Positions 10,299 to 19,330 of a stretch of DNA of 22,500 nucleotides are shown piece by piece. Below the pieces are notes generated by a model. It ran no database searches. It was not told the DNA's origin and worked only from the letters and a program-made list of their open reading frames with translations. Source of the DNA: Chromera velia. Its lineage: Eukaryota > Sar > Chromeraceae. Made by a program: the position numbers and the translations under genes. Position 1 is the first letter of the stretch; each line of letters starts with the position of its first letter. The stretch is taken from assembly GCA_018398765.1 (NCBI GenBank), contig JAHBMJ010001330.1, positions 1-22,500 of the forward strand, written 5' to 3'.

Positions 10299-11004
10299 GG
10301 TCTGTCAGTCTTTCTTACCTTTCTTCCTTCCTTCTTTCTGAATAACCCTGAGGTAGCAAGCAACAGCTCACTTAGACTCTCCCAAACACAGTCTTTCGTG
10401 TGACTGCACGCAGATGAGCTTTGGGTCGACTCACAGCACTTGCGTGGATGCCGATGGGCGCGTGTTTGTGTGGGGGGACAACTCACGCGGCCAATTGGGT
10501 CTCGGCAGGGGCGTTGAAGGGGAAGGGAAAGGGGGGGCTCTGGACTCTGCGGCCCGTCTTGAGACTGTGAATCGACCCACAGCTCTGACAGTATTTGAAG
10601 GAGGGTGCGCTGGGGTGGGGGGGAAATCAGAGAACTTGCCTTTCCGGGGCAATCCGGTGTGCCTGCGTACTTTCGCCGGAGTGCACTCGACTCATTTTGT
10701 CATGCAAGATTCTCAAGGGGGGTTCTTGCGTGATTCGAAAGAAGGGGGAGGGGGCAGGAGGGTCCATTTTTTCTTTTGCGGGTCTACAGAGGGTGGAAGG
10801 TCAGGGGGGAACCTGATGGGGAAGCGTGGGCGTATGGGAAGTGCGAGTGGTCCCGGAAAGTCTTCAAAGAAAGATGATAGTGCACCTTATTATGTGGCTT
10901 GGAAACCCGAGCTAATTTGGTCGGAACACTCCCCTTGGTGGGAGTGGGCCCAGATGGCCTGCGCTCGCCTCCATACCGCAGCTGTTTTTCGATGGGAAAA
11001 ATAA
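7829..11004 (+). CDS. RCC1-repeat protein with fibronectin-III-like region (2 exons)
   Basis: Exon 1 starts at ATG 7829 and ends at 10141 or 10135. Exon 2 is 10414-11004. The protein is about 967 residues. The N-terminal ~150 residues are charged and helical. A FN3-like half domain (WHRPADGGLPLLDYQL, ~190-205) and its matching end (WWVWLRAKNEKGWGAW, ~408-423) are separated by an acidic/serine-rich insert of about 150 residues. RCC1-type blades follow: GVVAVATGLPATLIVGRKGG, LFCAAVSCEGDLAMWG, VVQIACGWQSVLCLDAFG, VVAVACGPNFDGAVTEDG, a blade across the splice, SFGSTHSTCVDADGRVFVWG, and AQMACARLHTAAVF at the extreme C-terminus, which could close a propeller. Donor 10142 restores the V-x-M-x-F-G spacing of a blade; donor 10136 (GTATGG) is the better splice sequence. 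RCC1 proteins act as GEFs or scaffolds; which applies here cannot be told. The spacer is shared head-to-head with the EST1-NYN gene. Confidence 0.8.
10255..10297 (+). repeat. (TG)n microsatellite in RCC1 gene intron
   Basis: A GT-dinucleotide run lies within the intron between the two RCC1 exons. Reading frames that run through it give a Cys/Val low-complexity tail and a stop near 10345, which is why the intron is preferred. Confidence 0.85.
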
Positions 11005-11039
11005 ACATGCCGTCTCGTAACAGCCTTTCCATGTCGTTT

Positions 11040-11720
11040 GTCTAAACTAAAAAAAAGTAGTACGACTTCCATATTATTAAACCTAGTATTAAACAAGATT
11101 TTCTCTAGGTTTTTTGAACCAAAAGCTAAGCTAGCTGGAAGCTAAGCTAAAAACCTGCGTCACTCAGTTGTTTCTTTGATCACAATCATATACAATCAGC
11201 TTTCAAAAGTTATGAAAAACTATGTCACTCAGCTTTTTAAATACTTGTTTGATATACTTTGCTTAACTTTCTAGCAGTATATCTATTTCTTTTACGTTTT
11301 TTTTTGTTTGATACAGTTTCAAATTGATCGTTTGCCTATATTTGTTTGCATGTTGATGATGAATTTACCTTTATCAAGAATTTTCTTGAATCTCTTTTTC
11401 TTTTTTTGAATTTTGTATACACCTATCTCTTTTTGTATCTCTTTTCCTAATTAAGATAATTATTAAAATTTTGATGATATCGATTACAAAAATCAAAGAA
11501 GAATGTAATTATGTAAAGAACAAAGAAATCATCTGCTTAGTCGTATACGCAAAGTATCGAAACTATTGCATATTGTGATATATGAGTTTATTATCATCAT
11601 ATGTCTAGCTGAGTCATATATGATATTGATAAGAGTCATTGATTGTGATTCATTCTGATAAAATAATTTATGATGCCAGTGATGCTAAGATATAAGAGTT
11701 TTTTTAAAAAAAACGTCGAA
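11040..11720. other. AT-rich island, no gene seen
   Basis: Composition changes sharply from the GC-balanced RCC1 gene to strongly AT-rich sequence, without coding frames of note. It contains short internal repeats, such as two AAGCTAAGCTA-like copies near 11124-11150 and two GTCACTCAG copies at about 11157 and 11223. It resembles the AT-rich stretches at 1390-1930 and 19390-20150 in composition. Organelle-derived DNA or a decayed element are possible origins; neither is shown. Confidence 0.45.
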
Positions 11721-11817
11721 ATTAAAGGGGGAGAAAAGGGAGAGAGGACGGGAAGAGAGAAGAAATTTCTAATTCAAGAAAAGAGACAGGATCTGGCATA
11801 AAGAGAAAGAAACGTTC

Positions 11818-11821
11818 ATAT

Positions 11822-11859
<38 letters not shown>

Positions 11860-11864
11860 GCACG

Positions 11865-11929
<65 letters not shown>
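11818..11929. repeat. Compound (CATA)n-(CA)n-(GA)n microsatellite
   Basis: CATA units pass into CA, then CGCA, CA again and finally GA units, about 110 bp in all. Minus-strand frames through it are Val/Cys and Ser/Leu low complexity and were not called. Confidence 0.9.
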
Positions 11930-12817
11930 CCTATGACAAAGAGGGACAGAGAGAGCAAGCGCGCAAAAATCATCTCGAACTCACCCTCACTCGCTGACAA
12001 ATGGAGGGGGAGGAAGACCCAGAGACTTTCAGAATGTCTGGCGAACAGTTAGACGGACAAATAGACAGGCAGACAGACTTGGACAAACAGACGGAAGAGC
12101 ACCTGGAACAGGACAGAGAGAGGTTCTTGATGACTATTAGTGTTTCAGCTTCACTGAGGCTTGGCAGTCAGAGCAAATTTATCAAATTGATTCGTTCGAT
12201 AGTCGAATTCGGAATGAATCGAGCGTATTGATCGCTGCCAATCCAAACGTACATACTCATACTTTGCCTATCAGTTCAAAAGAGCAGAGGAAGCAGAGTT
12301 TGTTTGCACATCTGCCGAAAACTTAACTGATGCAACCGAACACCCGAACCGGTTGGCTATTCAGAGTGCCCGCTTGGTTCCTCCTTAGGTTATCTTATCA
12401 AATGGCGAATTGGTGAAGATAACTGCGCCTCTCCTACTTTCTCCTGAAATCAACGGACGCTTGTGCGGTATTTTTCAAGGGCGGGCCTCTTGTCCACCTC
12501 CATGTTCTGCTTCCAACTTCTTTCTTTCATTTTTTATGGAAGCGGCAAAGGTCACATACTCACCGCTCTGAATCCATCGACAAACGGTCTTGCTGCCTGT
12601 CTGTCACTTACGGGAGGGAGCGGTTACCGGCAGGCACCCGTACTGAAGGGACCGGGATGTATGTGGACTTTTGGCCCCATTTTTTGACATTTGTTTGGGG
12701 GGGAAGCGGGCAAATTTGGAATTTGGGGCGGTCGTGAAGCGGACAGATGGCATGTGAGTCAATTCAGATCCCCCTGGGAAGACCGATATTCATGCAGACT
12801 GGTGGTGCGATCATCAA
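11930..12817. other. Spacer between convergent RCC1-like and CLAMP-like genes
   Basis: No gene is supported. Short open frames exist on the plus strand (12001-12231 and 12463-12687), but they carry no recognisable domain and the first is biased by a GACA-type repeat (12051-12090). The part next to 12818 is probably the 3' untranslated region of the minus-strand gene. Confidence 0.4.
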
Positions 12818-13867
12818 TCAGTAGTACCCAGGAGGACCTGTGCCGGGGCCCCCCAGGAAGCCCGGGGGGGGGCCAGCGCCCCTGCCAAAGCCAGGGGGGC
12901 CCTGTCCGAACCCAGGGGGCCCAGCAGGACCTGGTCCTCCCCCAAAGGCGCCGCCCCCCTCATCGATGATCACTGTGACGTTTGCAGGAGGAGCAAACCC
13001 GGGGGGAGGTGCTCCCTGCTTCCGTATCTGCTGCTCTTCTGGCGGTCTCTCAAACCCTGGGGGGGCCACGCGGTCTCTCTGGGGCACTGAGGGCCCATAT
13101 GCGATTCCAGGGGGCATGCCGAGGCCCCCTGCATAGTTCTCATCGTCCCACTTCTCTGTGTCATCAAACTTGCTCCCTCTTCGGTGTACCTCTGCGACTC
13201 CGAAAATATTGACTACAGTAGCGAGACCAGAGAAGACAATGGCAATGATCATGAGAATATAGGAGGCTCCCATGGCTGGTTTGACAAATCCCTGTGTGCT
13301 TTCGGATATGGGGGAGACAAAAGAGGGGAAAAATGAAACGGCAAGAATCATAAGAACCGTGGCGCCCAAACCTGGAAGCGCTGTAAGGTAGCTCCCCCCA
13401 CTTTTCACGGTCTCCTCGCTTCTGGCAATCCCCACAAGGATGAAAGCATGCACGGGTACCGCAATCAGACTCAGGTATGCTCCCATACGGGCCCAAGTGA
13501 GTCTGCTCGGGTTTCCGAAATACCACCCCTTTGCGTAGCGGTCCATGCTGCCATAGTTTCTGCACCCTGGCCACAATCCCTTTGACACCCCGTACTGGGC
13601 TTCTAGTGGGATTGCGCGTGTGATGTCTTTGATCTCAGGATCGTAGGCCATACAGAAGCCATTCATGCCGTAAGTAATGTAGTTTCGTCTGTCGCGCCTC
13701 CATGCTGCCCATTTTCCGATCAGAACAGAATTGAGCAGGAGGATCAGCGAAATGAGACAGAGAACAGACGCCACTGCAAACCATCCTTTTCCTGCTGAAA
13801 GGACGAAACCGGGCTTCTTATCCGCCTCCCCTTCCTTATTCTTCTTGCTCTTTTTTGTCTTCGCCAT
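12818..13867 (-). CDS. Four-pass claudin-like membrane protein, CLAMP-like
   Basis: This is a single open frame of 349 residues from the ATG at 13867, which has a favourable GTGAAATGG context. A longer frame reaches 14110 but has no support. A short Lys-rich N-terminus precedes TM1 (~29-50). A first extracellular loop of about 70 residues follows, with Cys72, the claudin-like GLWPGC (Cys102) and tryptophans. TM2 is ~127-148, TM3 ~160-185 and TM4 ~201-224. A ~125-residue cytosolic tail contains repeated PPGF units (APPGFERPPE, PPPGFAPP, PPGFGQGPPGF) and ends in PPGYY. This topology, with a Pro-rich C-tail, matches the claudin-like apicomplexan microneme protein CLAMP, which is needed for host-cell invasion. 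Orthology is inferred from architecture, not alignment. In a non-parasite relative it could serve secretion or junctions. It lies head-to-head with the HAD-DPY30 gene. Confidence 0.8.
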   Translation of the reverse strand: MAKTKKSKKNKEGEADKKPGFVLSAGKGWFAVASVLCLISLILLLNSVLIGKWAAWRRDRRNYITYGMNGFCMAYDPEIKDITRAIPLEAQYGVSKGLWPGCRNYGSMDRYAKGWYFGNPSRLTWARMGAYLSLIAVPVHAFILVGIARSEETVKSGGSYLTALPGLGATVLMILAVSFFPSFVSPISESTQGFVKPAMGASYILMIIAIVFSGLATVVNIFGVAEVHRRGSKFDDTEKWDDENYAGGLGMPPGIAYGPSVPQRDRVAPPGFERPPEEQQIRKQGAPPPGFAPPANVTVIIDEGGGAFGGGPGPAGPPGFGQGPPGFGRGAGPPPGFLGGPGTGPPGYY

Positions 13868-14535
13868 TTCACTCCACCTCCAAGGATCGAATGTTACACG
13901 CGATCCGTCTCCCCCTGACTCGCACTCGAGTCTCAACAGCAAACTGTATACACCTTCGCAGCTCAAAGAATGTCTCCTTAGCGTAGAGGCACAGGTAGGC
14001 ACTGTCAAAAAAACACGTGCTTGCTCAGGAACAGAGACGATGCTCGCAGACAGACCCAGATTCAACATGCAGACAATCAAAGCACTCATTGAACTCATGA
14101 AAGCATGCATGCATGCATGCCATAATCATTCCATATAATCTTGAAAAAAAAAAAAATCAATACAAAAAAGCGAATAAGAGCTATAGCGAGCGTGGAGCCG
14201 GCTGGGGACGCGCAGCTCAGCTGTCAAAATCAATTATTAAAGCTGTGCATGAGCTCAATGAAGATAATTTGTCGACACTGATTGTCATATCAATACTTTG
14301 CAGAAAGGGCCAGACACAGTTGCTTCGCATACAGACTCTCAGCTTTCCATTGGCCCTGTAATCTCCTCTTCAGTCGAGTGTCAGGAGGAGCTCCGATTGC
14401 GGAAGCGGAAGCCAAGCAACAGTCTAGGCGCACGCTGTTGCAACAGTGACGGGCTGCTGTGATCAGACTGACTCGACATTACTTCTTGCAGCTTGCAGTT
14501 TGCTGTATCTCAGCTTGACGATTCCATCTGCACTC
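13868..14535. promoter_or_regulatory. Divergent promoter spacer with TGCATGC run
   Basis: This 668-bp spacer lies between the CLAMP-like and HAD-DPY30 starts. An uninterrupted GCATGCATGCATGCATGC run lies at 14103-14120, giving four overlapping GCATGC sites about 240 bp from one start and 420 bp from the other. The motif matches a known apicomplexan AP2/ribosomal-protein-gene promoter element; its use here is inferred. No TATA box is assigned. Confidence 0.5.
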
Positions 14536-17334
14536 ATGGCTGACAAGGAAAAGGAGAAGACCTCTCTGGAGGGCTTGAAAGTTCTTCCAGACGAGGAGCA
14601 ACCCAAACTCATTCTGCATTTCGACACAAACGCCCTTCTTTGCTTTGACACAGCAGGATCAGAGAATGGCGTCGAGGGAGCTGTGAACACTCTCCTCAGC
14701 CATGTGGTCAGTCTGTCAGTAAGAAGTACGTCGATGTACCTTCTTTATTTTCATGAAAGACAGGGAGGCAGATAGACGGGTTGGTTGACAGATGTGTATC
14801 AGACATATATGTAATCAGCCTTCACAGACGCAACTGTCTGGTAGGTCAACGGCTAGGCGAAAGCCACAGTCGGGCTGGTGGGGCAGAATAGACGGAAACA
14901 AACAGGCAGAAGAACGAAACACCGAGAGTTTCAGCACGCGTTCAGGTTCTCCGACAGGCAGAAACTGCCAACTTTGTTCGCATCCCTAGCAGATAGAGTC
15001 TTCAAGATTCAGGGACAATTGTTTGGATACCCACAAAATCGGACAAGACAGAAAAGAAACTCACTTCTGTTCTACTTGCTGATCTGCTGCAGGCATGGGG
15101 GGCGATGGACAATGAGACAGGGGCGTGGGTTCTGAAGTCGGAGTCGCCTTCCTTGACTCCCCCCGAGGGCGACACGACTCTCTGCACGTACGCGGACTTT
15201 GTTCGCATGTACGTGGCAGAGAACGTTACGTCGGAGGGAAAGCCGTCAAAGGGGGACAGCAGCGTCGTGACAGAGTCAGGGGGTGAGGCATCGAAAGCGA
15301 AATTCCAAAAGGAAGCTCAGGAGGCTGCACGGCAGAAACTGGAAACTTTTTGTCTGAAGGGACAGCCTGGGGATGCCCTGAAATTCTTCTACGACTCTGC
15401 ACTCAAGAACCTTTCGCTTCCTCTCGCAGTTCGCAAGAGGTTCGGCGTCGAGAAGGTAGACGCAAAGTCACGGACCCCGACCGATCTGAAAGATCTCGAC
15501 ATCAACCCCCTTCTTCTTGGACAGACAGAGACAGGGGTGATTGAGGAAGCCAACACTCAAATGTTCAAGCCGGGTTTCTGGCGAATCAACAACGCTTTCT
15601 TCACGCTGATCAACGTGCTCACTAAGGAGAAACGCAAATTCGCAAGTCAGTTGAGCCAGTCCATCTGACAGATTCCTTTCCTTCTCCTCCTTTTCCTGCA
15701 TTTCTCCTTTTCCCTGCTTGTTCAACTCAGTAGAGTGGACCCTTCAATTCATGCTGGTATTCTCACGTCACCTGATTTCCTTCTTGTCTCGCTGCTTGTG
15801 TGTAAAACTGCAGTTGTCCTGCACGCAACCCGAAAAGCCGGAGCCTCGCGGTCTGACAGAAAACTTCTGGAGGTGCTTGCGGAACTAAACCTGTTCTGCA
15901 GTGGGGAACATTTGGGGTACAATGGGCAGAACAGAACTAAGGCGGTTGGTTTTTGTTCATTCTTCTGTTTTTTCTTCTTTCTCTTCTTCGTCGTCTTCTT
16001 CTTCTTCTTCTTCCTCCTCCTCCTCCTCCTCCTCCTCCTCCTGCTACTGCTGCTGCTGTTGCTCCTCGATTTCTTTCTTTTTCCGTGCATGAATATCACC
16101 GGTGCTTCTCCCTTAATCCATTTGTCTTTCTTTGTCCGTCTGTCCTTCCACGTATCTGCCGGTCTTCCTGTTTGTTTGTTGGTTTGTTCCTTTGTATGTC
16201 TCTTGGCGTCTGTCTCTGTCTGTCGGCAGTTCTGCATGCATTCCTTTCTGTGTGTCTGAGTCTGTGTCTGTGTCTGTGTCTGTCTGTCTGTCTGTCTCTC
16301 TGTCTGTGCGAGAAAAAAAAAAACATACAGGACAGAAAGAAGAACTGTAGCATTGCTCGGTGACAGTCGATCTGTGTGTGAATCTCTCTACGCTTTCCTC
16401 GGTTCTTTTCTCCTCTTTCCCTTACGTTCTTCCCTTTCCCTCCTGCCACTTTTTCGTCCCCTCGAAACCCCTCTCTGCCTCGGCATCGATCTGTCTCGTC
16501 TGTCTGTCTGTCAGGTCAAATTCAACGGAGAGAAAGGCACTAGCGACCTCCGTGTGACCCTGCCCTCCCGGCACTGCCAATTTGAGAGGAACAAGAAGGT
16601 CGCCATCGCGGCGGCAGACGGGACCCTTCTCGAAGGCTGGCCTGACTGCCACGTCTTCATGACCAGAGAGGCCTTGAACGGGGTCAGTACAGAGAAACAA
16701 TGAATGAAGTTCAGTTCAATTTCCTTTGTGGTTTGTGTCCACCTTCGGGCAGCTCCTTTCAGTCATCTGTCAAGATCTCAGAGGGAGTAGTGACGGGTCT
16801 GTGATTTCAGTGTGCTACCTTCCGAAAGATGCGCCAATCGTTTTTGAGAGAGAGGAACTGTACAGCTCTTAAAAAACCATTCATTCATTCATTCATTCAT
16901 TCATTTTTTCGTTCATTCATGCCTACAGGGCAAGAACGCTCTTTTGATGGAGGATGTGAGTCTGGCGACAGGGGATCCTTTGGAGAGGGGGCAGAAGGCA
17001 GCGGTGGAACTTCCAGCAGCCAACCAGACGGACGCAGGAGACTCCTTGAAGGCAGAGGACTCCAAGATAACCACAGGGACTGGTGCCTCACAGCTGCTCT
17101 CGCACAGAGCGGCTAGAGAGGTCGGTCGGTCAGAATGAGAAGAGAAGAAAGTGATGCCTGCCTGCCAGGTCGATGGAATGATGGGTTGCTCCTATTGCGT
17201 GCTTTGTACAAATTTTTAAGAGAAGACGCACCTCTGTTCGTTCTCTGATAGAGAAAATGGCCGAGCTGATCGGGCTTCTCAAAAACTTCTCTCTCTCTCT
17301 CCCTCCCTCTCTCTTTCTCTCTCTCTCTCCCTCC

Positions 17335-17378
<44 letters not shown>

Positions 17379-18588
17379 TTTAGAGGACAGCAGTTGTTGG
17401 AGCTGAGAAAAAAAGAGTCGTTCTATCACCACATCTGTTCGCGACTCTGCATACAGGTTGAGGCCCCCCAGACAGAGAGGCTGAGGAGAGTGGGCGATTC
17501 GGGTCCTCATGGGTGTTGTCCTCTCGTTCTGATCGACACAGGCAACGTTGATTCCCATAATGTCGTGTTCCTCTCAAAGGGAAAAGAGTCAGTCAGGCAG
17601 CCAGTCAGTCAGTCAGACAGTCAATCAGTTGGAAAGTTACTCGAACAGTTAGACAGTCACAGAGTCAGTGAAAGAAAGATATTCACGGAGAAAGGAAATA
17701 CAAAATGAAGTACTGTGCCCCCCTCTGCAGCATTGCTCCCCCTCTCGTTCCCCTCTTGGTTTGTTTTTCTTCTCGGCCCCCTTGTCCCCTTGTTCCATTC
17801 ACGTTTTCATAAGCGGCGTCCCATAATTCAGTTCTACAGACACACATTCCGTCCTTTCGTTCTTTCCCGTAAATTTTCTCTCACGGTGTCTTCTCTCTTT
17901 CTCTCCTTCTCCAGAGCTTCCGCTTCTGATCCATCTGCAGACCCTCGAGACTGTGTGACGGTCGGTCGGTCGGGCCATTTCCCATTTGCACACTCAGAGG
18001 AAACTCCTGAAAGAAGTTGTTTCTTTTTGTCTGTTTCTCGACGCTGTCCCATCAAGACAAGCCTTCCCAAGGAATTTGACATTCTTCTTGGGCAGTGCCC
18101 TGCACTTCATTAAATCAGGTCACAAACGTACACCACCAGTTTGTTCCCAACAGTCTCTCTTCCCCCCCGCCCCCCCTCTCTCTGTCCACAAAACACCACA
18201 CGGCTGTATGATCAAAATAGAAACATTCACTGTGACAGTCAACGTGTGAATCCCGAACTGAACTGAATCAAATAGACAGAGCTTGAAAGAGTCATTGAAA
18301 GAATTCCTTCCCTTCCCTTGCATCCATCCGTTCATGCAGGGCGGCAAGGTGGACCCCCTCAAGGCGCCTCAAGTAGACGTTGCCGCGTTCTCTCCCCTGG
18401 ATGTCGCGCTCGACTCGGAGTGTTTCTTGAAGGTTTGTCAGCCAGGTACTCAGTCAGTGACACACAGAGAGCACATCTGTAACTGACTTGTGTCAGTATG
18501 GATGGGAGGGGGAAGGGTACTCTGACGCTGAGACAGACACGTAATGGGGAAAAAGGAGGTGAAGGGACGCGCACAAGAGGAAGGCGTG

Positions 18589-18625
<37 letters not shown>

Positions 18626-19330
18626 GGACAGAGAGAGAGAGGGGGGAGGGGGAGNGGGGAGGGGAGGGGAGGGGGGAGAGCGAGAAGAAGGAAGCACCGA
18701 GTAAAATTGCATACACTTTGCAGGCGGTGAGACATGCGGAGGCCAACAGGCTTGACAAGATCAAGAAGCAGAGGGAGGCCACTGCCTTCGCGGCGACGGA
18801 GGCTCAGAAGGCGGCAGAGGAGAAGTCAGTGTGTGCCTGCGCTTTTCGTGTTGCGTGCCAACGTCTTTGATTTTGGTTGTGCACCTTCCGTTAGGTGGGT
18901 ACGGGACTTGAAGGAGACAAACGATGCTTGAGAGTGTTCAAAGGTCGATCGATCATGAGGGGCAGCGAAGCATTTTGTGTCTCTGTACCTCCAGATGTCT
19001 CTCTCTTGCTTAATGTGCAACTGCACCTGTCAGGGCTCCCGTGTGTTTCTGAAGAATCTGAAAGCGTCCGCACAATCCTTCTGTCAAGCATGCATTCATG
19101 CATTTTCGTCGTCAAATTCTTGTTTGCTTGCTTGCTATGCGATTGATTGCAGCGTTCCTCTGAAAGAGCTTCCAGCTTCTGACTACCTCTACCGCACGGT
19201 GCTTCCAGCCCTCCACCCTGCCCTGGAGTCGGTGGCTCGAGAGAGGCCCGAGGACCCCCTCTCGTTCATCGCATTCCACCTCCTTAGGTACGGAAAGGAT
19301 GGAGGAATGGGGCGATCTCTCCTCGTGTAA
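14536..19330 (+). CDS. HAD-like protein with C-terminal DPY-30 motif (about 9 exons)
   Basis: Proposed exons are 14536-14706, 15093-15645, 15814-15944, 16515-16682, 16929-17128 (or 17124), 17384 (or 17386)-17591, 18340-18432, 18724-18824 and 19153-19330. Phases agree throughout and give about 600 residues. LILHFDTNALL (Asp30, Asn32) resembles motif I of a HAD-like family that carries FDxN instead of DxD. It is followed by AWGAMDNETGAWVL, then FFTLINVLTKEKRKFA spliced to IVLHATRKAG and LAELNLFCSGEH, which look like core strands and helices. GGKNALLMEDV and LVLIDTGNVDSHNVVFL could be later HAD motifs. A charged helix (KAVRHAEANRLDKIKKQRE) leads to the DPY-30 motif DYLYRTVLPALHPALESVAR and ERPEDPLSFIAFHLLR, a short dimerising helix pair used for docking in Set1 complexes, AKAP complexes and cilia. 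The last exon may instead splice at 19288. The exon 5/6 junction is ambiguous. Catalytic activity is uncertain. Confidence 0.7.
15963..16071. repeat. Pyrimidine-rich (CTT/CTC/CTG)n tract in intron
   Basis: The tract runs from TTC/CTT into CTC and CTG triplets, in the intron between exons 3 and 4 of the HAD-DPY30 gene. Frames through it give poly-Ser or poly-Leu and poly-Arg on the other strand, and are not genes. Confidence 0.85.
16191..16312. repeat. (GTCT)n tetranucleotide tract in intron
   Basis: Degenerate TGTC/GTCT units become regular between about 16258 and 16302, in the same intron as the triplet tract. A further short GTCT run directly precedes the exon 4 acceptor at 16512-16514 and may serve as its pyrimidine tract. 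Confidence 0.8.
16878..16905. repeat. (ATTC)n tetranucleotide repeat
   Basis: Seven tandem ATTC units lie just upstream of the exon 5 acceptor (CTACAG, ending at 16928) of the HAD-DPY30 gene. Confidence 0.85.
17286..17375. repeat. (CT)n microsatellite as polypyrimidine tract
   Basis: A CT-rich tract with two CCCTCC-containing sub-repeats runs almost to the TTTAG acceptor at about 17383 of exon 6 in the HAD-DPY30 gene, so it doubles as an unusually long pyrimidine tract. Confidence 0.85.
17588..17670. repeat. Degenerate (CAGT)n tract at the exon 6 donor
   Basis: GTCAGTCAGGCAGCCAGTCAGT-type units begin exactly at the proposed donor and extend into the intron. They create several overlapping GTCAG/GTCAGT candidate 5' splice sites, so the exact donor (17588 or 17592) is ambiguous; only the one after 17591 keeps phase with exon 7. 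Confidence 0.6.
18591..18680. repeat. (CA)n-(GA)n-G-rich microsatellite with an undetermined base
   Basis: CA repeats (18591-18622) pass into GA and then GGGGA units with an N at 18655. The tract lies in the intron between exons 7 and 8 of the HAD-DPY30 gene. Its layout and single N mirror those of the tract at 2189-2335. Confidence 0.85.

Noticed and set aside
11818-11929. Telomeric or Z-DNA functional element in the CA/CG repeat
   Set aside because: It is an ordinary compound microsatellite; nothing beyond composition supports a function.
13868-14110. N-terminal extension of the CLAMP-like protein to the upstream Met
   Set aside because: It would overlap the TGCATGC promoter run, adds an unrelated hydrophobic segment, and the internal ATG at 13867 has a better context and a Lys-rich start.
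15646-15671. Read-through end of exon 2 (stop after ASQLSQSI) as the C-terminus of a short HAD-like protein
   Set aside because: Splicing at GTCAGT to 15814 restores the phase and adds the next recognisable family blocks, so the stop is intronic.
15735-16363. Plus-strand poly-Leu/poly-Ser frames and the minus-strand poly-Arg frame
   Set aside because: These come from triplet and GTCT repeats in an intron. Only 15814-15944 has family-like sequence and matching splice phases.
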